Positions 16,430-26,956 of a stretch of DNA of 64,000 nucleotides are shown here, piece after piece. The notes beneath the pieces are model-generated. The model worked only from the letters and a program-made list of their open reading frames with translations. It was not told the origin of the DNA and searched no databases. Each line of letters begins with the position of its first letter. The stretch's first letter is position 1. Source of the stretch: Symbiodinium natans. Taxonomy: Eukaryota; Sar; Dinophyceae; Suessiales; Symbiodiniaceae. Made by a program: the position numbers and the translations under genes. The stretch spans positions 372,001 through 436,000 of the forward strand of contig CAJNDS010002265.1 of NCBI GenBank assembly GCA_905221605.1. The letters run 5' to 3'.

Positions 16430-19400
16430 GGTAAGCTGTCCTTAGCAGAGCCTACTACTTGTGTCCACGTTTCGAGCCAGTGGCTCCCTTCACATGATGG
16501 GAAGAATCAAGACTAAACTAGGACTAAGTAGGAATGCGGAGTTTATATAAACTCCGGAATCTGGAACTCCGAGGCGCAACGGGATTTGCCCAAAGGAACC
16601 CTGAAGCCCAACGCCAAATTCTGGTTCTCGATTTAAACATGCCCACGCTTTAGAACAACCCCTCGTGCGTGTGCCACCATCCTGTCGCTAAACGGGTTTG
16701 GGTATCAGGGGTGGGCGGATGCCGGCAACGATCAACCATGTAAACACTCTCCCAATAACCCTATAAACCCTATAAACCCTGTAAGCCCTATAAGCCCTAC
16801 AAGCCCTACAAGCCCTCTATAAACCCAATAAACCCTATAAACCTCAAGCCTAAACCCTAAGGCTTAAACGCCTGAACACGGAGGCCGAAATCCTAATTCT
16901 TCTGCTGCAACCTAAACAACCCCCTGCCCCAGCATCCTGGTGAGCGAAAGAAGACATGGACCCGTGCCGCACCAGTTGTGGGATTGCAGTTTCGGCCTTA
17001 GGCCTTGGAGAGTTGCAGGGATAAGGCAAAAAAATTAAGGGTCTCTTGCCCACCCACAAAAAATGGATCCCAGGACTTACGTCTAGCCCTAAGCCCGTTT
17101 CCTGGCAGCCTAGGTCCGAGGCATGGAGTCGGAGCCAAACCGAAAAGCATCTTCGGGTACAGTCGGCAAATCGGACAAGCATTCAGCGCAGTCGTTTGCA
17201 GACATGTGATATGTATTCCTGATCATCCCTCAAAAATTCCAGGTGGTACATCCGCCCAACACGTTGCTGTTTCAGCTCTTTGTGCTGCTGCCCTCCAATC
17301 AACCGCCGCTCAACGCAACTTGAGCCCTTGACCAAAAAACAGACGTGCTAAGCGTGCATTAGAGAAGAAAGCACCAAATAGTGATGAATTTGCTCAAGAC
17401 ATGGCTCAAAGAATTGAGAAATTAGTACCCTTTTAAGCAAATTATCAACGGCAAAAATGTTACTGCAAAGCACTTGGCGGGTCGAGCAAAGGGGACCTTG
17501 GGGACCTTGCTTGGTGCAAGCATTAGGCGCAAGCATTAGCCAAGTCTTGCAGACATCTTCCGGAGCTTGGGCACACCTTTAACATATATCCCTGAGCGGA
17601 TTTGCAATGGCCTGGTAGCAGTGCACCAATAATCCAGGTGCTCAGGTCCCAGAAGTCCGCGTTCGTGACTAGGACGGCACCAACGTGTGAGTGAAGCCGC
17701 TGGCGGACAAAGTTCGTAAGACGTGAGCCAACAGCATGGCCCCGACACGAAACGCCCGACATCCCGCTGCGGAAATTTCTACGAGGAGTGCGCGCAAGGT
17801 GCCCCAGTTGCATGGACGCGTCAAAAAGTTGAGCACACCCTTCATACTTCAAGTTTGATGTTGGCGCAATCGTTCGTCGCCAGGACTTCGTCCCAAAATA
17901 TGAAGCCGGCGTTGGCAGTCGAGGCTGCTGGTGTTCAGAAAACCGCATCGAAGTCGGACGATATTTGCAACCTGCCTACGTGGCCCAGCGTGCCATCCTT
18001 TCGGTTAGGTGCCTTTTCGGTTCTGGCAGGGTAAGCTATTGGTCGATCCAAGTTCCTAACATGTCACAGACTGTACTTTCCTATGTGTGGCTCCAAAAGC
18101 CACCATGCAAGGCTAAGCACGCCACGCATTGCACGCAATTTCTGAGAAAAAAAAAAACGGGCAATGTTGATTTTGCTGATGACCTTGTACTCGCAAAGCG
18201 GATGTCAATCTTGATGCGGGTGTCATTGTAATGTAGCAAACTCAGACCACTTCCGGGTCATGTCCGATAATGCACTTCCCATTCTTTGGCGGGCAGCACT
18301 GCCTTCACCGTCTTTGGAATTAACAAAAGGGTGATGATGGGTGATGATGTCCTATCGGAATGAGTTGTTTCTCGGGTACCTCTTTGTATATTTCCATGCG
18401 CTGATCCCGCACGCGGAGGTCTCCCATGCTTCCACAAACACGCACGCGTGAAAATTGCCAAGGCCCTTGCAACTCAACGGCTTTAAGCGCTAGCTTCCCT
18501 AGCCCAAGGTTGCTGTCGGTCTCATTGGCCATCCCTTGCGCTAACGACCTTTCTTGGCATTTCTTTCCACGAATAAACCAACAGGGTTTAAGAAAATACC
18601 GGAACCCATGTGGTCCCCCAAATAGCAGGATTCCTTTGCAATAAGGGCCCCAACTGGTACCCCTAATGTCGGCGAGCCCCATATTCACCTGGCCCAAAAC
18701 TTGACCGCCGTACATCCTGAAAGCCACAACAACCCTCCAAATGCCCTAAATCAAAACCGAAAAGGCCCGAAAACCTGAACAACAAAGCACTGAACCTGAG
18801 CGCCCGAAGCCCCAAAAGCCGTACCGCAAAAACCCGAACAACCTTCACCCTGTTAGCCTAAATCCCTAAACTTCTTCTTGCGCCCCAAAACGCTAAGTTC
18901 CCTCGTTTAGAATCTACAAACCCTGGAGGTCGAAAACCCGGAAAAACCCCTACAAAACCGTAAACACCCAAGCCCAAAGCCAAAACTCTAAAGAACCACA
19001 AAAAACCTGCAAACCCAAAAAAGGTCCCAAGCCCTCAAAGCCCTGATTTCCTAACGCCACAAAAGCTGGATTTTGCCACACAAACCTTCGCAGTTTTCTC
19101 TTTCTTGGGTCTTCTTTCAGGGATGCTGCTCACCTTGTTTTGCTGGCAATGACCCTTCTTTGCTGTTATTTTTTTTTAAGCGGACGCCCCTTTGCCACAT
19201 CAGCGGACCAGTGGACAGGTCTTGGCAACGGAAGGACATCTACTTTAAGAGCCAAACTGTACAAGCCAGCAAGTGCAAAATAAATCGTAACTGCAAAGAA
19301 ACCCACTGGGCTCTTCTTGCAAGAGAACTTCACACAAGGCCAGCGAGGTAAGACCAATGCAAACAAGAACCTACCGGCACCAATCACTTACCCATGACAA

Positions 19401-19990
19401 TGCTGCGCCACGTCTGGCTCAGACATTAAGCAAAAGTATGGGTAGACCGTAAGCCAAGAAACCTCCGTCACTTAAACTGCTCAACGCGTCCGTAGAGACA
19501 GTCCCCATACAAGCGCCAGAGTTGGCAGTGGCCGGTTTGCTTGCTGGCCGCCTGGAAAGCATGAGCAAGGCAAGATCTTTTTTGGTGCCTTCGACTTTTT
19601 GCCATTTTTCGGCTGGCAAGAAAGCTTTTAGTCCCTGATTCTCTGAGACTGCTGGAACCGCCAAATTCGGGGGCAGCTGTGGCAGTGCAGCTAAGACTCT
19701 TTCGGGTGTCTGCTTTTTCTGGCTTGATGTACAGTTGGAAGAACAGCAGAGAATTTAGCCTTCTTACAATTTGCTGTGGGTTCCGCATCAGGTGTAGTAC
19801 GGAGTAAACCTGCTCAAGTTGTCCAAAAATCGGCCGCTGCGCGCAGCTCTAAATTTAGTCCTAAACTTCATAATTGATGCGGTTGGCTAAGCAGCCTGCG
19901 TGCGGCTGATACTTGCACTGCATGAAGAGACTGTGAGCAAACCTGTGTGGTCATTTACCGTTTTTGGAAACTTCTGTGCAGCAACTCCCC
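16430..19990. other. Gene-poor stretch
   Basis: No recognisable gene. Contains degenerate CCCTAAA-like tracts (16742-16866, and loosely 18700-19030). An ORF at 17948 to 17523 (minus) has no family resemblance and is not called. Confidence 0.5.
16742..16866. repeat. Degenerate telomere-like repeat array
   Basis: Runs of CCCTATAAA, CCCTGTAAG and CCCTACAAG units, ending in CCTAAACCCTAAGG. They are drifted relatives of CCCTAAA. Confidence 0.6.
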
Positions 19991-19991
19991 T

Positions 19992-20106
19992 CATTCACTT
20001 TCCGCACTTGTCCGTTGCGAATGTCCAGACTTCTTTTTCCACACTGGCTGAACTTGCGAACAGAAGCACAGGAAAGAAAGACAGGCAGAATGCTGGCACC
20101 AGCATA
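19992..20106 (-). repeat. Decayed B-type terminal repeat of a recombinase retrotransposon
   Basis: Read on the minus strand, ATGCTGGTGC, then CAGCATTCT, then CTGGACATTCGCAACGGAC and AAGTGCGG-AAGTGAA, align in order with the B repeats at 34972 and 35489. Substitutions are many and about 65 bases are missing in the middle. It lies alone, so it is a solo remnant of an older insertion. Confidence 0.6.
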
Positions 20107-20592
20107 ATGTGAAAAAGGATGGTAACGCAAGATATCGAACAACGACAAACCTGGCAGGCGGCCCTTGGATGTGCTTGTGCAGCTGCTTTGGTTTATCATC
20201 GCCCCAGACTTACAATCCAGTCGACACCCAGCTCTTTCTGCAGTGATTCGCCAAGCCGGTTGGTTATTTTGCAAATTAGTAAGGCTCATTTTTGTTTTCA
20301 GATCATTTCGTTGACAATGCTTTTCTTTCCTAGTTGGAAAAAAAAAAAAAAACATGAATTTGATGTTTTCAGAATTGTGCTTAAGCGATTTTGTTTCTAA
20401 ACTCAGGCGTTGCAAAATCATATCACACTGCAGACTTTGAAATGCTTGAAAACCAGCGTTTCCTGTTTTAAATGTTTTTTCATTTTTGAAATTTTGAAAA
20501 CAATCTGCTTTGACCAAGGCACTCAGTGAGAACAAGCCAGCGTCAGCATCTTAAAGATGAGACAAGGGTGCCAGAGACAGCCGAAAAGACTG

Positions 20593-20727
20593 GCCATCGC
20601 TTTCCGGTAGATGGAGCTGGCGCGGGGCAGTACCATGTCATGTTCATCCCCAAAGTGAAGATTCCACTTTAAAGATTTGCGCCACGCTTGGTCTGCTCAC
20701 CTTGTAAGCTCCGGTTTAGTTTCAAGC
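20593..20727 (+). pseudogene. Pol fragment relic of a recombinase retrotransposon
   Basis: CGCTTTCCGGTAGATGGAGC, then CATCCCCAAAGTGAAGA, then CACGCTTGGTCTGC and TCCGGTTTAG match in order the plus-strand Pol at about 32710-32835. That is the linker between methyltransferase and reverse transcriptase encoding PFPVEDGAGMG and HFKALRHAWSARLLSSG. The frame is no longer intact. Its orientation is opposite to the solo B repeat 0.5 kb to the left, so the two belong to different or rearranged insertions. Confidence 0.6.
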
Positions 20728-21138
20728 ATCTGGCACCCGTTCAAGTGGAGAATTGACAAAATAAATAAGGCACTGGAAGAAGCAAACGTGGCGGCTGCAC
20801 CCCATTCAGGTTGAGAAGAAGCTGCACTCCATTCAGGTTGAAGATAAGTGCCTGGAACCTCTAAAACACTGCAGCGCGCAAGGTCAAACTGTATCTCAAG
20901 CTTATGGGGCCCTGCTGCTTGGCAAGGAAGCTCCAAGTCCGACCGCTACCTTTTCCGGAAAAAGGGTTTTTGAGGCGGCTAAAATGTTGTCTGGTCAACA
21001 TGAATGAGGAACCGTCACTAAGCTGAGAGGGCATGGCTTTGAAGAAGTTGAACCGGGACTTCACAAGAAAAAGGGGCGCATGAAGGAGGAAGTGGACGTT
21101 CGGAATACTGCAAGGGGCTTCGGCAAACACCAACCGAG

Positions 21139-21203
21139 GCAATGTTTAAGGGTTTAGGGTTTCGGGTTGAGGGTTCAGGGTTTTGGGTTTGGGGTTTAGG
21201 GTG
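21139..21203. repeat. Degenerate TTTAGGG tract
   Basis: GGGTTTAGGGTTTCGGG and further GGTTTAGGG-like units, in TTTAGGG orientation on the plus strand. Confidence 0.6.
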
Positions 21204-21633
21204 TCTCAACAAGTGGGCGCGCTGCTGAAAGCACCCGGCGCGCGCCCCGATTTGCTAAGTCCACGCCCGCTGGCGCTCCACTCTCGCCTGAACCTCTGCG
21301 GGTTTAGGGTTCTTTTGAACTCTGATCGTGCTTTTGTTATTTTTCTCTTGTCTATTGGTTGGGTTTAAAAGCGCATCGATGCAGATCAACTACCCTGAAG
21401 CTCGCAGCCCCTTGGCATTGCAAGGGAGATGTCTATCAGTCGAGGGCTGCTGGGAGAGCCAAAAGTCAGAGGTTTGGGCTTGGGGTTGGCTGCCGCAAAA
21501 AGTCAGAGGTTTAGGATTGGGTTGGCTGCCGCCTTCGCGCCTGAAGTCAAAGGGGTGGGATGGGCGGTTGCTGCTGCCTTCGCTTTCGCTGATGCTGCAG
21601 CTGGACCTTGTTGGAGTCGTGGTGGCCTTGTGA

Positions 21634-22345
<712 letters not shown>

Positions 22346-22410
22346 GGTAGGAGCAGAGTGGTGGTAGTGGTTGGGGTAGTGGAAATGGTAATGGTATTGG
22401 TAGTAGTAAA

Positions 22411-23706
22411 AATGGCCCTGGCAGGGTCGTGGCCGTGGATGAGACCTTCTTCACCACGAAGAAGGTCAACCAAGGCGAGTTTGATGAACCTGGAATCTTG
22501 TCTTGAGCCGTAAACCCAAATGAAGGTGGATTTCTTGGCAGAAGCACGCTGGGCAATAAAACGTTGGTCATGGGCTTCTTGGAGCTGGACTTGGCCACTC
22601 GCAAAGCCACAGGTGCAGCTGTTCTGGTCGTCATACCAAATCGCTCTCAGCGCACACTGCGACGTGAGATTGAGCACTATGTGGAGCCAGGTTCGCTGGT
22701 TTTCACAGATCGCCTCAGATCTTACAATTTCCTTTCGCGTCCAAACAGTGGATATGTCCACCGCGCCGTGACCCACTCTAGCGGCGAATTCTCTCGGGTG
22801 GAGCGCATATTCGGCCAGGGTGTGAACGTGTCGACCAATGCCGTCGAAGGGTTATTTTTGGCCGCCTGAAGACGTACTTGCGTCAGCGGCATTATGGCAA
22901 GGTGGGCGAAAGAGCGTATGGGCATGTGCTGTCAGAGTTTCTTTGGCGGAGGCGCTGTTCCGCCCATGGTGTGGAACCTTTCAGCAACATTCTGCATGAG
23001 ATCAAGACATGGCAAAACATGCATCCAAAGCGGAAGGAGGTGCACGGTGCTGCGCAAGTTTTTTTGGTCGGTTTCTGTTGTGTTTGCCTACTTGAACCTC
23101 CCTAACAAAACCGTTCGCTGCTCGTCTGCCCAGGTTGCACGGCCTTTTGGTGAGCAGGACCTTCCCTCGGACGCTTTGGGTGATTTTCGTTCTCTCGTGG
23201 ATGTTCCGGCTGATGCTCCTGCTGCACCAAGACCTGTCGACCTTCCTCCTCCGCCAGCTCCAGCACCAGGGCCGCCAGGGCCAGTTCTTCCATCTCCACC
23301 AGGACCTCCACCAGCTCCAGCGCCACAGGTGAAGCGCGAGGTCAGCGACAGTGACACGGATGTGGAGATTGTGAACATACGGCCAGCTCCCAAAAAATCC
23401 CGCAGGGCCGTGCAAGTCAAGCGAGAAGGGCATTCCTCACAAGCTTCCGCGTCTTTGCCACTGAGACAGCCTGATCCTGTTCGGAGGGCGCCTGCAGGTA
23501 GGCCCTTGTACTGCATGCAAGGTCACGATCTTGTTTTGATGACGCTTCCGCAAAGTGTCGTTTTGAATGCCAAACAAATTTCACATCTTGCTGCCACGTG
23601 TGACATTTGCTCCCGCCAGTGCACGACAGACACCTATAGGTGTGACGCGTGCGACTGGGACGTCTGCCCCCATTACGCACGTGCACAGCCGACGTCGGAG
23701 CGCTAG
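22411..23706 (+). pseudogene. ISXO2/Merlin-like DDE transposase with zinc-finger tail, broken
   Basis: The frame from 22411 reads VVAVDETFFTTKK (first Asp), an in-frame TGA at 22504, then GFLELDLATRKATGAAVLV, VFTDRLRSYN (second Asp), HRAVTHSSGEF and VSTNAVEGLF (Glu). It shifts frame near 22855-22860 into GRLKTYLRQRHYGK and SEFLWRRR. It shifts back near 23059-23065 into a Pro-rich linker. The tail has CMQGHDL, CDICSRQC and YRCDACDWDVC, a ZZ-like finger whose expected last Cys is Tyr (CPHY). Domain order matches IS1595/ISXO2 transposases. The N-terminus is lost into the microsatellite. One stop and two shifts, both at T runs, indicate a dead copy or partly sequencing error. Confidence 0.7.
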
Positions 23707-23907
23707 TTCTGCTAACTAGTTTTTCGAAGGTGCACGTCTTGGACGTTGATCTCGTCACAGAACATGTGGAGATCATTTTGGGTCCCTAGGCGTCACAAGC
23801 TTCTGCAGTTCTTCTGTGTCACGCCGTCTGCGCAAGCCGGAAGCTGAAAAAAGCTACGCGCTCCTTTTGTTCTATTTTGCAATGTTGAGAAGGGGGGGGA
23901 GGTAGAA

Positions 23908-23948
23908 ATAGGAAAAAACACCACTACGAAATCAGGTTTTTTTCCTAT
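23908..23948. repeat. Inverted repeat (hairpin)
   Basis: ATAGGAAAAAAC (23908-23919) and GTTTTTTTCCTAT (23936-23948) pair with one bulged T across 16 bases, about 200 bases after the transposase pseudogene. Confidence 0.5.
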
Positions 23949-24194
23949 TCCATTTTCGGCATACTTTCCGGTTCATTTCTGGCGGTCGATGTTTCAGGCT
24001 GTCTTTATTGGGGTTTTGGGGTATGGGGGGGTGGGGGCTTGGGCGTTCCTTGAGAGAAATCCTGAGAAGCACTTTCATGCTCGCCAGATGGCGTCTGCGC
24101 ATGTCTGTGCTGAGCTAGCAGGGGTCGGTTGGGGGGACGGGGTCAAGGGCTTTTTTGTTGCAGGCTCATGTCCAGGTCGCCCTCGTGAGAGTGT

Positions 24195-24490
24195 TTGTTT
24201 GATGGCGTTTCCCGCGAGGTGTCTTTTCCCACGTAGGGTCGATTCCACGCAGAGTGTAGTGTCAGTAGCGCGCCTACAATATTGGGCACGGTTGCAGATG
24301 CAACCTCCGAAAGTCCACCCCACGCCCCAAATTGGCGTTTCCCACACAGGGCCGATTCCAAGCAGAAGGCGTTTCCGACTTTGCAAAAATGGATTGGCTG
24401 TTTCCAATCTTGGGCCGTTTCCCTTCAGGGGCCGTTTCCAAGCGGAGTGTGTTTCCCGCCATAGGGCGTTTCCTACCAGGGGGTGGTTCG
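24195..24490. repeat. Degenerate GTTTCC-containing tandem repeat
   Basis: GCGTTTCCC, GGGTCGATTCCACGCAG, GGGCCGATTCCAAGCAG, GGGCCGTTTCCAAGCGG, GTGTTTCCC and GGGCGTTTCC recur at about 20-35-base steps. They look like a drifted minisatellite with core GGGCCGTTTCCAAGCGG. Confidence 0.55.
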
Positions 24491-25588
24491 CCCACGTCGC
24501 CAAGAGGACAGTGATTTGCCTGAACCGAGGTCGGGCTTAGGATGCCAGTCAACTATCCTCACTGCAGCGCACGAAAGTTGCAATGGAGTTGCACTTGCGG
24601 TGCCAGAGCAAAGCTTTTGACCTGCGCTGGGCGCAATTAAACGGTGGCTTATGCTTGCCATGACATGGGGGCCGGGAGTTGCTGGAACGAGCCAGCCAGG
24701 CCAGCGAGGCATCAGAACGTCCACTCGACGACTCAATCAGCCAGCAGAAAGCTCCTGCTTGAGTTCCGGCCTGACCAGTGGCAAAGCAATGCTCTATACT
24801 GTCTATACTGTGCTACACCTTTCAAACGACCCGAGACGGTGTGGCAAACGAAAATGAAGAGCTGCGCCTTTGTGTTTGCTTGCTGGGTCACCGTCGGATG
24901 GAGGATTCTGGGTTTACGGTTTGGGGAGTCGGGGCTGCGGGTTTAGGATTTCGGATTTGGGGTTCAGAGGAATGTCCCGTATGGACATTAAAGCAATACT
25001 AAGGTTCTGGGCATTGCAAAATGTACAGGGCAGCAAGGCGGGATTTTTCTGTTCAAGGTTTTGGGGTCATTCGATCCGAATTGTTGCCTCTCTGAATTCC
25101 GAGACGATGGCGCACTTGCCATTGCGAGCAGTTTTGGAGGCTCTAAAAGCTATTTGGCCACGCCGCATTTCGCGGCGAGCGGCTTATCAGCGCTGAAAAA
25201 TCCTGATGACACTGCGAAATCCAATTACACCCTACGTACAACCTAGATCGATTTCTAATTGTGAACACTTGACCGTAGACCCCGAAGCATTATCCGTGAA
25301 ACCCTAGAACTCGGAGTCGGAACGGCCTGAAACCTGGGCTTTTGGGATTTGGCCATGGGGGGAGCTGTTGAAGGTCATGTCCATGGTGAAATGCCGGGTC
25401 TTTCATGAGCTTCTGGTCAGGGTGTGGGATGTGCGGCTTACTGTACTTCTGCTTTTGAAAGATTTGGGGCTCAAAATCTCAGGGGTCGAGGATGGGACCG
25501 GCAGGTTGGACCCTTAGTTAGGGTCTTGGAACTCTATCTAAGGGCTTTGGGCGGTATGCTCTAAACCGTAGCTCTCTAAACCCTGAGC
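24491..25588. other. Intergenic, nothing recognised
   Basis: Only scattered GGGTTTAGGATTTC-like motifs. The last bases (CTCTCTAAACCCTGAGC) form the left flank of the retrotransposon insertion. Confidence 0.5.
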
Positions 25589-25735
25589 CGTGGATGTACT
25601 TGTACAAGTGTGTTTGCTGCCCGCACGCAACGGCATAGCATGTCCCGCCTGTAGACTCCCTTCCCGCCTGCTGCGCAGCTGCTGGCTCGACAGGCGGATA
25701 TGCTACGCTAGTCCGTTCGGATTCAGTTTGAACTT
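25589..25735 (+). repeat. Split direct repeat A1 (left terminus)
   Basis: 147 bases identical to 35151-35297. It begins CGTGGATGTACTTGTACAAG, which contains the 12-bp palindrome ACTTGTACAAGT (25598-25609). Confidence 0.9.
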
Positions 25736-25929
25736 TGGGCTTTGGACCTCGAACCTTGAACGCTAGTATATTTCCGCCTGAGCCATGGCTTGCCTGTTCT
25801 GCTGAGTCGCACTCACTGACAGCTTAAGTCCGGCCTTCAGTCTGCCCGACTTCTGATTCTCACCTAGCTCTCGCTGGTGCTGAATCGGTTCCTGTTGCCG
25901 CTGCAAGGGAGCCTGTTCCGTCTGCCGCT

Positions 25930-26239
25930 GCAGTCGCGAACTTGCACTACTGGAACGGTCGTCCAGTCTGTGCGGTACTCGGCCGCTATACCTTATAGTG
26001 TGTCGCTGTGCCTGCCTGCTGTCCGCTGACTCAGGCCCTCCGCCGCTGGAACGGTGTACGTCCAGTTTGCGGGATACTCGGCTTACCTTCCTACAGCCGC
26101 TGTATCTTTCTGTATGCCTGCTGTCCGCTGACTCAGGCTTGCACGTCTGGTGCGGCGTACGCCCAGTTCTGTGCCGCGCTCGGTTGTTTTGCCGCTGCGT
26201 GCTTCCTCTGTGCTACGCCTGCTGTCCGCTGACTCAGGC
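25930..26239 (+). repeat. 101-bp tandem repeats in element 2 leader
   Basis: Three copies of a 23-base core start at 26014, 26116 and 26217. It begins GCCTGCTGTCC and ends GACTCAGGC, with mutually complementary ends. The spacing is 102 and 101 bases. Between cores, CTGGAACGGT, CGTCCAGTTT and ACTCGGC-like motifs recur, so the whole unit repeats. They lie between A1 and the first ORF. Confidence 0.75.
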
Positions 26240-26293
26240 AGGCTACACGCACTTGTTGCTGGCCGCACGCACATCGAGGACATCACCGTGGCC

Positions 26294-26956
26294 ATGGACG
26301 AGCATGATTCTGTGTGCCCCGTTGTGCCCGTACCTGATTCCGAGTGCACGCTTGCGCTTCAGGTTCCTTGCATAGCTCCTCCGGAGCCCGTTCTTGTTGT
26401 GCCCCCGGTCTCGTCCGTTGGTGCTTCCCTGTCCTCCGTGCACCCACCTTCGGACCCCCCCCACGCCGAGCCTTCCCCTCTACTGTCCGTTGGTGCTTCC
26501 GCTTCTGACGTGCACCCACCTTCGGACACCCATGCAGCCTCACTTGACCCCCTTCGGCCTGACCAATGCACTCTTGCGTGTGCCAACGGCGCAATGCCTG
26601 CTTCTGCACTGCCTCTTCATACGCCGTTTGAGGCGCCCGTTGCTGCAGATTCTGACGACCATCAGGACACTGCCCCTTTGCTGGCTTCCTCTGTGAGTGG
26701 CCACTTGCAGCCTGCTTGCACACTGCCTGTTCCAACACCGCATCCGTTGTCTGATGACCTGGCGTCCCTGCCTGCGTCGCACATACCGAGCCCCGCCTTC
26801 ATCTCCAGTGTCAGTGCTTGCAACACCGAAATCCGTGCCCAAGCCGCCTCCTTTGTCATCCGGATCACCGGGCTCCTTTTCCATTGTGTCCGGTTCAATT
26901 CACCTGGCACCCCCGCAAGCAGTCACGCTATCCCGCAATATGCCGCGTTGGCTTGA
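26294..26956 (+). CDS. Upstream ORF of element 2, unknown function
   Basis: About 220 residues from the ATG at 26294 (context GCCATGG); the frame is open from 26150. It is Pro/Ser/Ala-rich with an internal duplication: SSVGASLSSVHPPSD is followed by SVGASASDVHPPSD about 30 residues later. No enzyme motif is seen. It ends 17 bases inside the recombinase ORF, whose likely ATG is at 26940. It may be an accessory or structural protein, or the N-terminal extension of the recombinase disrupted by a frameshift. Element 1 has a comparable open but uncalled stretch overlapping its recombinase start. Confidence 0.35.
   Translation: MDEHDSVCPVVPVPDSECTLALQVPCIAPPEPVLVVPPVSSVGASLSSVHPPSDPPHAEPSPLLSVGASASDVHPPSDTHAASLDPLRPDQCTLACANGAMPASALPLHTPFEAPVAADSDDHQDTAPLLASSVSGHLQPACTLPVPTPHPLSDDLASLPASHIPSPAFISSVSACNTEIRAQAASFVIRITGLLFHCVRFNSPGTPASSHAIPQYAALA

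Noticed and set aside
23908-23948. Terminal inverted repeat of the transposase element
   Set aside because: Both arms lie on the same side of the pseudogene 28 bases apart, so they form a hairpin, not element ends.
24195-24490. CRISPR-like array
   Set aside because: Repeats are short and degenerate, spacers overlap the repeat pattern, there are no cas genes, and the setting is eukaryotic.
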